A stretch of 64,000 nt of DNA from Hymenobacter sp. BRD67 (GCF_013256425.1 NZ_CP053904.1:372001-436000), one strand, 5' to 3'; positions 48,222-57,959 are shown, numbered from the stretch's first letter. A program made the numbers and translations. The notes: generated from the letters alone by a model not told the origin.

Positions 48222-48872
48222 ATGAAAAAAACAGCGCTACTTGCCGGTGCTACGGGGCTTATTGGCAGCGAGTTGCTACCCTTGCTGTTGGCCTCCGAGC
48301 GTTATGCTAAAGTTATTGTTGTGGGCCGCCGCTCGGTAAGTCTTGCGCATCCCAAGCTTACCCAGGTAATTACTGAACTGGACCAGCTCGAAGACGTACG
48401 CCTGCGTCTCATTGCCGACGATGTGTACTGCTGCCTGGGTACTACTATCCGCCAGGCGGGCTCCCAGTCGGCATTTTATGCGGTTGATTTTCTGTATGTA
48501 GTGAAGCTGGCGGCCCTCACCGCGGCCAACTTCGCGGCACAGTTTCTGGTAGTTTCGTCGCTGGGAGCAGACGTAAATTCCCGTTTTTACTACAGCCGCG
48601 TGAAAGGCGAGATGGAAGAAGCCGTGCGCCAGACACCATTTCGGGCTATCCATATTTTTCGGCCTTCGTTGCTACTGGGCGAGCGGGCTCAGCCCCGGCT
48701 CGGCGAGCGGCTGGGCGCGGTGGTGCTGTCGCTGGTTAAGCCTTTCCTACGTGGCGCGTGGCGCAAGTATCGGCCGGTGGCCGCGGCTACTGTAGCCCAG
48801 TCTATGCTGCACGCTGCCGAAGACGATGGTGGGGCCTGCGCATTCACAGCTCAGAAAATTTGTAAGCCATAA
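48222..48872 (+). CDS. NAD(P)-binding oxidoreductase, HTATIP2/atypical SDR-like
   Basis: 216 residues, Rossmann fold with LLAGATGLIGSELLP, CCLGTTIRQAGS, VDFLYVVKLAALTAANF, SSLGADVNSRFYYSRVKGEMEEAV and IFRPSLLLGER. The YxxxK of SDRs is present (YSRVK). Similar to bacterial homologues of HTATIP2 (TIP30); the reaction is unknown. Confidence 0.88.
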   Translation: MKKTALLAGATGLIGSELLPLLLASERYAKVIVVGRRSVSLAHPKLTQVITELDQLEDVRLRLIADDVYCCLGTTIRQAGSQSAFYAVDFLYVVKLAALTAANFAAQFLVVSSLGADVNSRFYYSRVKGEMEEAVRQTPFRAIHIFRPSLLLGERAQPRLGERLGAVVLSLVKPFLRGAWRKYRPVAAATVAQSMLHAAEDDGGACAFTAQKICKP

Positions 48873-48909
48873 AAAAGTCCTCGCAGCCAATTGGCTACGA
48901 GGACTTTTT
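48872..48909 (+). terminator. Intrinsic terminator, two-way
   Basis: Stem aaaaagtcctcg / cgaggacttttt beginning on the last base of the SDR gene stop codon; the A5 and T5 flanks serve both this gene and the convergent minus-strand gene. Confidence 0.9.
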
Positions 48910-48944
48910 AAGTCTATTAAAGTGTGGCCGCCGAAGCGCCGAAA

Positions 48945-49225
48945 CTACCAGCGACGGCCATATCCGCGGCCGTAGTAGCCCCGGCCATAGTAAGGGCGGG
49001 GAGCATAATAAATGGGCCGAGGAGCATAATAAACAGGAGCCGGCGCATAATACACGGGCGGCGCTACCATCACCGGCGCTACCGGTGGGTAGTAGCCTGG
49101 GCCATAATAAGGGCGTGGGGCATAGTAGGGATTACCAATGCGCGCACTAATAACAACCTGCGCCGAAGCAGCACTTGCACTAACAAGCGTCAGCAGAAAC
49201 ACGAGCAACAAGGGCGGAAACGCAT
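48945..49225 (-). CDS. Tyr/Pro-rich secreted protein (frameshifted in signal peptide)
   Basis: About 93 residues. Read from the ATG at 49225 with one C added to the CCC at 49212-49214 (minus strand) it begins MRFRPLLLVFLLTLVSASAA, a good signal peptide; otherwise only a TTG start at 49250 is available. The mature part is repeated YYAPRP/YYGP-like units and a YGRGYYGRGYGRRW end. Possibly a surface or adhesive, wall-associated protein; no family recognised. Confidence 0.65.
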
Positions 49226-49350
49226 AGCTTATTCGTGCCGAAGCACGCAATTTGAAGTTGAAGAAAGAGACGAAAGGAGCCTAGGCTACTGCCTAGTTGA
49301 ATTATACGAAAATAACGCGAAAAGAGCTACTGAACAAGCAGGGCTGATTT

Positions 49351-49608
49351 TTAGTGGCGGCCACCGTGCCAGCCACCGCGGTACCCTCCTCCACCGTGCC
49401 AACCGCGGTCACCGCCATGCCAGCCGCCCCGATAAACCGGAGCTACAATAACCGGGCGTGGCGCATAGTAGCGTGGGCCGTAGCCATAGCCGTAATAAGG
49501 ATAAGGTGCGCCAATACTGGCACCGGCATAAACGCCGGGAGCACAGCTGCTTAGCCCTAAGCCCAGGCCAAGTACCAGAAACAAGGAAAAAAACAGATTG
49601 CGACGCAT
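49351..49608 (-). CDS. Gly/Tyr/His-rich lipoprotein
   Basis: 85 residues. The ATG at 49608 gives MRRNLFFSLFLVLGLGLGLSSC, a lipobox signal, then YPYYGYGYGPRYYAPRP and a Gly-Trp-His repeat (RGGWHGG repeated). It shares the YYAPRP unit with the neighbour at 48945 and is about 100 bp away, on the same strand. Likely surface-exposed; the His repeats could bind metal. Confidence 0.72.
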   Translation of the reverse strand: MRRNLFFSLFLVLGLGLGLSSCAPGVYAGASIGAPYPYYGYGYGPRYYAPRPVIVAPVYRGGWHGGDRGWHGGGGYRGGWHGGRH

Positions 49609-49901
49609 AATAAACCGGGGCCGAAGCTCCCGCATTAAAGTTGTTGAAACAACGTTTGGTTAGATAACACAAGTACCGATAGGTTTAATTTCCAAACCGG
49701 CTACAGAAGCAAGCCAAGAGTACAAACCCAGTCGATGACAGAGATGATATTACCAAAACCTTGCCAAACTTTGGACATCTGCGAGGACCAATAGTAAACT
49801 TCTTAAGCGTTGATTGCCAAAGGTATAAAAGAAAAAATTCTGGAATTAATCGGCTTGAGCTGCTGTTTTAAAAGCATACCATCACCCGCTTTGCTACGCT
49901 C
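49609..49901. other. Intergenic region, 293 bp
   Basis: AT-richer DNA upstream of the Gly/Tyr/His-rich gene. A minus-strand TACCTTTG box at 49818-49825 could be its promoter, but it is 210 bases from the ATG. No other signal seen. Confidence 0.45.
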
Positions 49902-50171
49902 ATGAAAAATCCTGCTGATTACCTGGCCAACCACGTATTCGAAGCTCGTCGGCCGCGGCGCGACTTGCAGCCGGTAGTAGCCTACGCCGATGCGGTGGCA
50001 GCTATTACCCAGGCCTTGGCCGATGCGGAAAAGTACAAATATTTGTTGATGCGCGCCTTGCGTCGCCACGCCGACGAGTTGAGTAGTGTGGCTGGTCCGC
50101 AGCCCGTACCATATGCCACCGAAACGCCCGTGCTGCCGATGTATCCGGCTCAGCTTCCATTGGCAGCCTAA
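49902..50171 (+). CDS. Small hypothetical protein
   Basis: 89 residues, no signal or membrane segment. A helical middle part (AVAAITQALADAEKYKYLLMRALRRHADEL) suggests a coiled or helical hairpin; the tail is Pro-rich. Function unknown. Confidence 0.6.
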   Translation: MKNPADYLANHVFEARRPRRDLQPVVAYADAVAAITQALADAEKYKYLLMRALRRHADELSSVAGPQPVPYATETPVLPMYPAQLPLAA

Positions 50172-50236
50172 GAATACTATGAGCGCGATGATAACGGAAG
50201 CCAGTCGTGCCTTGGCTTTCGCTGGGCACGACTACT

Positions 50237-51646
50237 TTAAGGTAGTGTCCGCTGGTAGCGCTGGGCTAAAACCGTGGATAGCCTGACAGCCTGCTGGCGT
50301 AGTTCGGGCACGGCTGTCGACTCAAAGTAAGTTGGCCGGCAGCTGGCCCCAGGGTAAAAAGGCTGCCCGGGCTCGGTTGCCCGTCGGAGCCCAGCAGTTC
50401 CCCCATTGTATTGGTCATAATCCCTAGCCGCAGTGGGTCAGGGGTGAGGCAGCCGTCGGTGCGTAGCTGCTGCACCAGCGGTGTGCCGATGCGGCTGTAA
50501 TCGAGCAGGGGCCCGGTACAGCAGATGACGTGCCGGGCCGTCTGCCACTGTCGGGCCTGGCCCGGCCGCGTAACGCCTACGCGCAGGTTTTCACCAGCGC
50601 GCAAAATCTCCACGGCCCGGCCGGCGCAGGTTTGCAACTGCCCGCTCGCTTCCATATCAGCCAGCAAAGTAGCCCCGCTGGGGCAATGCGGTGGCGTAGC
50701 TGTGCCCAGCGCCCCGCCAGATGCCGCAGAAACCGCGCCTGCTCGGCTAGTGGCCAGCCCGCCCAGATGCGGCTCAGGTCGGGCCGCAGCGCATCAAGCA
50801 CTGGCCGCCAGTCGATACCTTGTGCGGAGGCTAGTGCCACGTGGTGGCGCACCTGCCGCAGCACGCCGGCCACCGTATGCTCGTCGGCCAGCTCAGCATA
50901 AAAATTTGGATAAGTTGGGTTATCGGCCGGGCCATGCACCGCCGGCCAGCGCCCGCGCCGGGCCACTACCTGTACCGTGCTCTGGTGCCCCTGTGCTCGC
51001 AGCGCCACTAGCATATCTAGCGCCGTGAGGCCGGCCCCAATCAGCAGCACGGGCTCCTCGGGGCCAATGCTGCTCAGGGTATCGGGTGCCCACGGGTCGC
51101 CGTGATAGCCTGGGTGTGTCAGGTAGCGCTGGTCGGGCCGGTGGGCGGCGGGGGCGGAAAATTACCTAGCGCCAGCACGGTGGCGTTGCTCGGCAGCAAC
51201 TGGCCACTTTCCAGCTGTACGGCACGGCGGCCATCGGATAGGAGCGGGGCAGCTACCGCCGAGCTAGCGTAGTGACTGATGCACACGCCGTTGGCGGCCG
51301 GCCTGGCTAGTACCTGGGCCAGTTCCTGCTGTAAGTAGCGGCCATAAACTGCTCGGGAAGTAAATTCGGGCAGGCCATCGGCGGCCTCGGGTTGCCGGGC
51401 CAGCCAGTCGGCAAAATGTCCCGGCTCTTCGGCCCACACACTCAGGTTGCGGGGGCGCACATTGAGCAACAGCTCGGGCAAGGCTGGCGAATAAGCCAGC
51501 CCCGGCCCCGGCTGCGCACGCGGCTCTACCAGGGCCACATCGAGCGGCAGCGGCCCGGCCAGCCGGGTCAGGTGCAGGGCCAATGCCGTGCCCGCAAAGC
51601 CACCGCCCACAATGGTAACAGCAAAGCGCGGCGTAGAAAAAGTCAT
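50237..51646 (-). CDS. FAD/NAD(P)-binding protein, NAD_binding_9 type (three frameshifts)
   Basis: About 470 residues in four frames. Start FAVTIVGGGFAGTALALHL (FAD motif), NVRPRNLSVWAEEPGHF, LGNFPPP, a second Rossmann motif LLIGAGLTALDMLVAL, then VICCTGPLLDYSRI, LRLGIMTNTMGELLG and GSLFTLGP. Single bases are missing near 51133, in the CCCC at 50673-50676 and in the AAA at 50324-50326. The last repair replaces a false end by FESTAVPELRQQAVRLSTVLA and moves the stop to 50237. Related to proteins of the HI0933/HpyO type whose role is unknown. Confidence 0.82.
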
Positions 51647-51738
51647 AGAGAAGGACGGTTGGGCAACCTAAAACGGACAAACGTGCACCAGGTTGGTTTG
51701 CAAATAACTCTCATCTGGCCGGAACTTGCCGGTTGCTT

Positions 51739-52436
51739 ATGTCTACCCTCCTGCTTTCGCTCGAAACCTCGTCGCCTATCTGCGCCGTAGCCCTGCACCA
51801 CCTCTCCGATGGCCGCCTGCTCGGCCAGGCCGAATTGCGGCTCGAAAAGTCTCATTCTACGCACCTTACTGTGCTTATCGAGCAGCTCGTGACCAATACC
51901 GGCCACCAGCTGGCCGACCTGGGCGCTGTGGCCGTGAGCGATGGCCCCGGTTCTTACACCGGGCTGCGCATCGGGGCCGCTGCCGCCAAAGGGCTATGCT
52001 TTGCGCTCGATATTCCGCTGCTGGCTGTCGGCACGCTGCCTGCGCTGGCGCATCAGGTAGCCGTGCGCACGCCCCGCGCCGCCAACTATCTGTTTTGCCC
52101 GATGCTTGATGCCCGTCGGCTGGAGGTATATACGGCACTATATCAGGCCGATGCGCAGCCGCTGCTGCCGCCCACCAACCTGGTGCTCGACGCCAGCTCG
52201 CTGGCCGAACATTTAGCCGACCGCTCTGTGTTATTCTTTGGCTCGGGGCCGCCAAATTCCAGGCGCTGGTGGCCGGCAACCCGAACGCGGTTTTTCTGAC
52301 TGACGTGCAGCCCACCGCCACCAGTATTGGCGAGCTGGCTTTCACTGCTTATCAGCGCCAGCAGTTTCAGGATGTGGCTTATTATGAGCCTTTTTACTTA
52401 AAAGAAGTTTACACAACTACCCCAAAGTCTGCTTAA
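51739..52436 (+). CDS. tsaB: tRNA threonylcarbamoyladenosine biosynthesis protein TsaB (frameshifted)
   Basis: About 232 residues. TsaB is the dimerisation partner of TsaD for N6-threonylcarbamoyladenosine at tRNA position 37. Family blocks: LSLETSSPICAVAL, VSDGPGSYTGLRIGAAAAKGL, LFCPMLDARRLEVYTAL. One G is missing from the GGGG at 52245-52248; adding it joins LFFGSG to AAKFQALVAGNPNAVFL and the normal end YYEPFYLKEVY at 52436. ATG 51739 is chosen over a TTG two codons upstream. Confidence 0.92.
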
Positions 52437-52451
52437 TATTCACTTTGTACT

Positions 52452-52973
52452 ATGGAACCGCTATTTGTTAACCGGGTGGCTGCCTCGGGCCTCGTTACCC
52501 TCAATCTGGAAGAGTACATTCACCCCGGCGACCGCGTTGTGTACGATATCAAAGACAACCTCTTTCACGGCTTGATGCTGCGCGAAAAGGATTTTCGCGA
52601 ATTCGTCAAGACCCACGACTGGGCGCAGTACAACGGCCAGAATGTCGCCATCATCTGCTCGGCCGATGCCATTGTGCCCACCTGGGCCTATATGCTGCTG
52701 GCCAGCAAGCTGCAGGGCCACGCCCATCGCTACGTGTTTGGCAGTCCCGAAGCCCTGGAGCAGTCGCTTTTCGAAGAAGCCATCGCCAGCATCAATCCCG
52801 CTGATTATCAAGATGCCAAGCTCGTCATCAAAGGCTGCGGCGATAAGCCGGTGCCCACCTTTGCCTACGTCGCCATTATGCAGCGCCTGCTGCCCGTGGC
52901 GGCCAGCATCATGTATGGCGAGCCGTGCAGCACCGTACCGCTCTACAAAAAGGCCAAAGCTGCGCTGAGTTAA
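52452..52973 (+). CDS. DUF2480 family protein
   Basis: 173 residues, 15 bp after tsaB. Blocks VNRVAASGLVTLNLEEY, LMLREKDFREFVKTHDWAQY and IICSADAIVPTWAYMLLASKL fit the Bacteroidota family DUF2480, whose role is unknown. Spacing suggests one operon with tsaB. Confidence 0.88.
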   Translation: MEPLFVNRVAASGLVTLNLEEYIHPGDRVVYDIKDNLFHGLMLREKDFREFVKTHDWAQYNGQNVAIICSADAIVPTWAYMLLASKLQGHAHRYVFGSPEALEQSLFEEAIASINPADYQDAKLVIKGCGDKPVPTFAYVAIMQRLLPVAASIMYGEPCSTVPLYKKAKAALS

Positions 52974-53003
52974 TATAGTAAATAATTAATATTTACAGCC
53001 CTT

Positions 53004-54413
53004 GTGAAGCTTGCCGGGCTGCCTATCGTTGTCCGCGCCGTAGGTGCCGCAACGCGCGCAGTCCCGACCTTTGCTAGCGTGCAAGCTCAACCTTACCAGA
53101 TAAATTTCCGCACCGGGGCCGCCATTGTCATCGCCAACATGGTCGGGACGGGCGTTTTTACCAGCCTCGGCTTCCAGATACTAGGCATCCAAAGCGGTTT
53201 CGCGCTGCTCATGCTGTGGGTAATAGGCGGCCTCATTGCGCTGTGCGGGGCCGTCAGCTACGGTGAGCTGGCCGCCGCCATGCCCCGCTCGGGTGGCGAG
53301 TACCATTATTTAAGTCAGATATATCATCCGGCGCTGGGCTTTCTTTCCGGCTGGGTGTCGGCCACGGTGGGCTTTGCAGCCCCTACCGCGCTGGCGGCCC
53401 TGGCCCTCGCCCAATATGCCCAAAGTGTGTGGCCCGCGCTGGCGGCTCCGCTGGCAACCGGGGCACAGGGGCACGGTGCTGGCCGTGAGCGTAGTGCTGG
53501 CGCTGGCCCTGGTGCATGGCCGCAGCACGCGCGCCGGCAGCCGCTTGCAGGTAGCAATTACCGCAGTCAAAGTGCTTGTGCTAGTGGGCTTTATTGGGGC
53601 CGGGCTGTTTCTGGGCAACGCACAACCGATTAGCTTTGCTCCTGACTCAGCCAGTTGGCGCTCGCTGCTGAGTCCGGTTTTTGCCGTGTCGCTGGTGTAC
53701 GTCAGCTACGCCTATTCGGGCTGGAACGCCGCCGTGTACGTTACCGGCGAAATTAAAAACCCGCAGCGTAACCTCTCCCGTATTCTGCTCACGGGCACCG
53801 CCGTGGTACTGCTCTTATATGTAGGCTTGAACTACGTGTTTCTACGGGCCACGCCGCTGGGCGTGCTCAAGGGGCAGGTTGAAGTAGGCTACCTGGCGGC
53901 CAGCTGGCTTTTCGGCCCGGTGCTGGGCCGCCTCACGGGGGCGTTATCGCCGCCCTGCTCGTGTCTACCATTAGCGCCATGATTTTTGCCGGTCCCCGCA
54001 TCGTGCAAACGATGGGCGAGGACCTGCCCGCCCTGCGCTGGCTGGCCCAGCGCAGCCGGGCCGGCATTCCGGTACGCGCTTTAGCTTTGCAAGTGGCTAT
54101 TACGCTGGTATTTATCTTAAAACCCGACTTCAAAGCCGTGCTGGTTTACGCCGGCTTCGTGCTTAACCTGTTCACGTTTCTTACGGTATTGGGCGTTTTT
54201 GTGCTGCGCTGGCGGCAGCCGGCCTTGCCGCGCCCGTACCGGGCCTGGGGTTACCCTATTACGCCCCTGATTTTTCTAGCCTTGAGTGCCTGGACCCTGG
54301 TTTTCATTATTAAAGACAAACCTACTGAGTCGCTCTACGGCTTGGCCACCGTGGCTAGTGGCTTGCTGGTTTACTTTGCAGCGCAAAAATTTGGCCGTGA
54401 GCCGCTTTCCTAA
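53004..54413 (+). CDS. APC-family amino acid permease (two frameshifts)
   Basis: About 470 residues, twelve likely membrane helices. N-terminal RTGAAIVIANMVGTGVFTSLG, GGLIALCGAVSYGELAAAMP and RSGGEYHYLSQIY are typical; later YVSYAYSGWNAAVYVTGEIKNP and LNLFTFLTVLGVF. One G is extra in the GGGG at 53468-53471 (the only insertion in the window) and one is missing from the GGGGG at 53937-53941. Repair restores a continuous permease. Start uncertain: GTG 53004 or GTG 53079. Substrate not determinable. Confidence 0.85.
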
Positions 54414-54508
54414 GATTTGCCGGAAAGTACGGACCTTTACGCCCAAGCCCTCTCCTTTTAAATAATAGCCGAAATCTATATACCGACCGGCTGGACTACA
54501 CCTTGCTA

Positions 54509-55732
54509 ATGCGTCTTTCTCTGCTATCTCTGCTGCCGGCCTTCGCCTTGCTGGCCGCATGTTCCCAAACCTCGACGGAGCACCAAGCTACTACCGAAAC
54601 AATGGCCGATACGGCCCAAAAGGTAGCTCCCCAGCACGCCCCGCCGCCCCGCGATAGCACCGCCCACGCCCCTAGGGCTACCGCCGCCATAGCCGACACG
54701 GCAAACGTGCAGAATATAGCCAACTACCTGGCTGGGCTGCCCCCCAAAGCCGGCTCTCCATTGGCTACCCTTGCTGCCCAACCCACGTGGCAGGCTTTCG
54801 CCAAAGACCAGGATAAAAGCTGGGCCAAATACCGCACCACTCACACCGACCGCATGAACCGCTGGGCAGCTACCGAGTTGGACTCGGTGCGCCAGGCCAC
54901 GCCGACGCTGTTTTATCCGTTCAGCGGCCCCGACTTTCTGAATGCCTTCACCATGTTTCCCGACAGCCGTACCTATGTAATGGTCGGGCTGGAGCCCGTG
55001 GGTAGCGTGCCAACCCAGGCCAACCTTGATAACCCGGTGTTACTGAGTGCCGTTAAGAAATCGTTGTGGTCGGTGCTGAATTTCAGCTTCTTCCGTACCA
55101 ACGATATGGCCGTAGACCTCAAGTCGGTTAATCTCGACGGGGCCGTGCCGCTTATTATGCTCTTTGCCGCCCGCACTGGCAATCATCTCCAGTCGGTGCG
55201 CCCCGTGCAGCTCGATGCGCAGGGCCAACTCCACGCTGTAGCCGATACCACTCGTGCGCCGGGTTCCAAAGCCATTCAGGGCGCTGAGCTGAAGCTGCAA
55301 GCGGCCGATGGCTCTGCAAAGACCATCTACTACTTTTCGGCCGACCTCAGCGACTGGAAGCTGACTTCCAAGGATGCCCCCTTGCGCTACGTGCGCAGTC
55401 TTGGCCCGCTTACTACCTACGTGAAGTCGGCCACCTACCTCATGCACAAGTCTTACTTCTCTAAAATCCGTAACCTGATTTTAGCGCAAAGCCAGTACAT
55501 TCTGCAAGACGACTCGGGTATCGCCATGAAGTATTTCCCCAAAACCGACTGGCAGTTTACTTACTACGGTACCTATAAACGTCCTATCAACCTGTTTGCC
55601 AAGCAATACCAGCCCGAGTTGACCACTGCTTACCACGATAGCCTGCACCACGCCCGCCCACTGCCGTTCGGTACTGGCTACAACTGGCGCCAGACCGACA
55701 GCAACCTCCTCTTGGCTCGTCGTAAAAAGTGA
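54509..55732 (+). CDS. Lipoprotein, conserved in Bacteroidota
   Basis: 407 residues. Signal MRLSLLSLLPAFALLAAC with lipobox; Thr/Ala/Pro-rich linker; then a globular domain with YPFSGPDFLNAFTMFP, VMVGLEPVGSVP, LWSVLNFSFFRTNDMAVDL and LIMLFAARTGN. No catalytic motif recognised. A TTG two codons upstream is rejected in favour of the ATG at 54509. Confidence 0.75.
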   Translation: MRLSLLSLLPAFALLAACSQTSTEHQATTETMADTAQKVAPQHAPPPRDSTAHAPRATAAIADTANVQNIANYLAGLPPKAGSPLATLAAQPTWQAFAKDQDKSWAKYRTTHTDRMNRWAATELDSVRQATPTLFYPFSGPDFLNAFTMFPDSRTYVMVGLEPVGSVPTQANLDNPVLLSAVKKSLWSVLNFSFFRTNDMAVDLKSVNLDGAVPLIMLFAARTGNHLQSVRPVQLDAQGQLHAVADTTRAPGSKAIQGAELKLQAADGSAKTIYYFSADLSDWKLTSKDAPLRYVRSLGPLTTYVKSATYLMHKSYFSKIRNLILAQSQYILQDDSGIAMKYFPKTDWQFTYYGTYKRPINLFAKQYQPELTTAYHDSLHHARPLPFGTGYNWRQTDSNLLLARRKK

Positions 55733-55849
55733 GCAATAAGCCGCAAGGCTCACTTCTTTATAATAAGGAAGGTAATTTGCCGCCAGGTTGCCCAAGCCGT
55801 GGCTTGCTCCTGGCAAAAGCATAGAACCTGTCTAAACGAAGCAGATTAC

Positions 55850-55882
55850 AAGGCCGTGATGGCAACATCACGGCCTTCTTTA
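55850..55882 (+). terminator. Intrinsic terminator
   Basis: Stem aaggccgtgatg / catcacggcctt with a 4-base loop, then cttta; it lies 118 bp after the lipoprotein stop. Confidence 0.75.
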
Positions 55883-55902
55883 TTCCTGTTATGCTATCTG
55901 AT

Positions 55903-57192
55903 ATGAAAGCTGTTCTCTTCAGTATAAGTATGCTGGCTACTACTGCCGTGCTCGCTCAGTCGGCCGCTGCTCCCCAAATAAAAGCGGTGTCAGCCGCGGT
56001 AGGAGAGGATTCCCGCCTGCTCGATAGCCTGCTGCGCACGGCTCCTCAGCTAAGCCAGGTGCTCGCCCATACCGACCAGTACCAACTCCAAATCATCTAC
56101 ACCCAAATAAATCGCGACTCCCACAACGTCCCACACTTCACTCGCCACACCTATCACCTCAATCCCCAGCAGTACTTCAACCCCGCCAGCCTGGTAAAGC
56201 TGCCCGTTGCCCTGCTGTCTCTCGAAAAGCTCCACACGCTTCCGAGTCCTATTAATAGGAGTACAATTATGTCTACCGGCGTTGCTTGGCGCTGCCAGAC
56301 GTCCGTACCCTTTGCTGCCCCCGCCGACTCCGACCGCCAGGCTACCGTCGGCAATTACATCAAGCGGATGCTGCTCGTCAGCGACAACCTCGCTTACAAC
56401 CGCCTCTACGAGTTTCTTGGCCAAAAGCCGCTCAACGACCGCCTTCAGCAACTCGGCTATCCGGGGAGCCGCATCGTCCGCCGATTCGCGCCCTGCGATA
56501 CGGCTACCAATCGCCATACCAATCCGATTGCCTTTCACAGTCCCTCCGGCGATACCTTATATAAAGAGCCAGCCAAAATCAACCCGCGCACGCCCGCACC
56601 TCCGCTTGGGCCAGTCTTCGCTGGCCACGCATACAAAGTGGGCAGCCGCCTCATCCACCACCCTTACGATTTCACCACCGCCAACAACCTGCCGCTGCCC
56701 GATATTACTGCGCTACTCCAAAGTGCCCTTTTCCCCGATGCCGTGCCCAGCGCCCAGCGCCTGAAACTCTCGGCGGCCGACTATTCTTTCCTGCGCCAGT
56801 ACCTGCATCTTACCCCGCACGCCAGCCACTTCAGCACCTACGCCGCGCCCAAGTATTTCGACGCCTACAAAAAGTACCTCTATTATGGTCGTCAGCCAGA
56901 AGCCCAACCTCAGGCTGGCCTGCGAATCTTTAATATCGTGGGTATGTCGCACGGCTACCTGGCCGATGTCGCCTACTTCGCCGATTCTCTCCACCAGTCC
57001 GAATTCCTGCTCAGCGCCGTCCTCTACGTCAACCAGGATGGCATTATCAACGACGCTAACTACGAATACGATACCATCGGCGAGTCCTTTCTGGCCCAGT
57101 TAGGCCAGCTTTTTTATCAATACGAAGCCCGCCGCCCCCGTCAATATCGCCCCGACCTTACCCCCTTCTTCCAAAAAGACCCGCAACCCTGA
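55903..57192 (+). CDS. Class A beta-lactamase-like serine hydrolase
   Basis: 429 residues. Signal peptide MKAVLFSISMLATTAVLAQ; serine hydrolase fold with SxxK (S96, K99 in NPASLVKLP) and SDN (S160-N162 in LLVSDNLAYN). A KTG triad is not evident; GMSHG near the C-terminus may take its place. It may act on peptidoglycan, a beta-lactam or another ester or amide. ATG 55891 is also possible. Confidence 0.8.
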   Translation: MKAVLFSISMLATTAVLAQSAAAPQIKAVSAAVGEDSRLLDSLLRTAPQLSQVLAHTDQYQLQIIYTQINRDSHNVPHFTRHTYHLNPQQYFNPASLVKLPVALLSLEKLHTLPSPINRSTIMSTGVAWRCQTSVPFAAPADSDRQATVGNYIKRMLLVSDNLAYNRLYEFLGQKPLNDRLQQLGYPGSRIVRRFAPCDTATNRHTNPIAFHSPSGDTLYKEPAKINPRTPAPPLGPVFAGHAYKVGSRLIHHPYDFTTANNLPLPDITALLQSALFPDAVPSAQRLKLSAADYSFLRQYLHLTPHASHFSTYAAPKYFDAYKKYLYYGRQPEAQPQAGLRIFNIVGMSHGYLADVAYFADSLHQSEFLLSAVLYVNQDGIINDANYEYDTIGESFLAQLGQLFYQYEARRPRQYRPDLTPFFQKDPQP

Positions 57193-57298
57193 ATTTTTTT
57201 CTTCAGCCCCCGGTTTGCTAACCACCTGACTGCTACACCACCCCGCTACTCCCGCCGCCAGTACAACCTGCAGCTTAACGAAAAAAGGCCGGCTACCA

Positions 57299-57800
57299 TT
57301 GGCTATCGCCGATTTTCCTGGTACTTTTGCACTCCCAAATCGAACGGAAGCGGGCAAGAAAGCCGACCGGAAATAAATCTCCAGCGTGCTTGCAGATTCT
57401 CAAATCCTCAGCGTAGTTTTGCACCCCGTTCCAGAAACGGCTCATCGGAAGCGCCGAAGAAGAGGCTGAAAAACTAAATTTTTTTCGCCTTAAATTTGGA
57501 AAGTCGAGAAATATTGCTACCTTTGCACTCCCAAACAGAACAATGGTTTGGAAACTCTGTAAAGCAGGCCGCTGGCTAACAGCTGGTTAGCTTACAAAAT
57601 CAGCTTAATTGTAGCTGGTTGGATTGACAAGATGAAACGAGAAAATTTAAAAAATTGCTCGTTCAGCTTTTGAAAACCTGATTTTTTTCTTACCTTTGCA
57701 ACACGCTTCAACCGGAAGTCTGAGCAGCAAGAAGCAGGCAGAAAGTTTAAAAGAATTTTTGCTTTGAAGCTTGCAAAGTAAAAAATTTATCGTACCTTTG
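57299..57800 (+). promoter_or_regulatory. Five tandem promoters of the rRNA operon
   Basis: Five -33/-7 pairs: TTG 57299-57301 / TACTTTTG 57322-57329; TTG 57390-57392 / TAGTTTTG 57414-57421; TTG 57496-57498 / TACCTTTG 57518-57525; TTTG 57669-57672 / TACCTTTG 57691-57698; TTG 57771-57773 / TACCTTTG 57793-57800. Gaps are 18-21 bases. Four of five -7 boxes are followed by CACTCCC or CACCCC, a conserved initial transcript. This is consistent with a strong multi-start rRNA promoter region. Confidence 0.7.
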
Positions 57801-57884
57801 CACTCCCAACTAAAAACAGGGTGCTGCAATACAGCAAAAGGGGGTTATTAAACAACCCGCTACGCCGCTTCAATTGGAAGCAGC

Positions 57885-57897
57885 AAACGTTCTTTGA
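57885..57897 (+). promoter_or_regulatory. boxA-like antitermination site, 16S leader
   Basis: aaacgttctttga occurs here and, identically, before 23S at 59794-59806. The GTTCTTTGA core resembles E. coli boxA (TGCTCTTTA) used by the NusB/S10 antitermination complex. Confidence 0.65.
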
Positions 57898-57959
57898 ATG
57901 ACTGGAAAAGACAAAATGGTAAGTATGCTTATGCAAGTAGGCAGAAACGTAACATTAAA

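Noticed and set aside
9843..53941. Programmed ribosomal frameshifting as a cause of the broken genes
   Set aside because: The breaks are at unrelated homopolymers in unrelated genes, without slippery heptamers followed by a structure.
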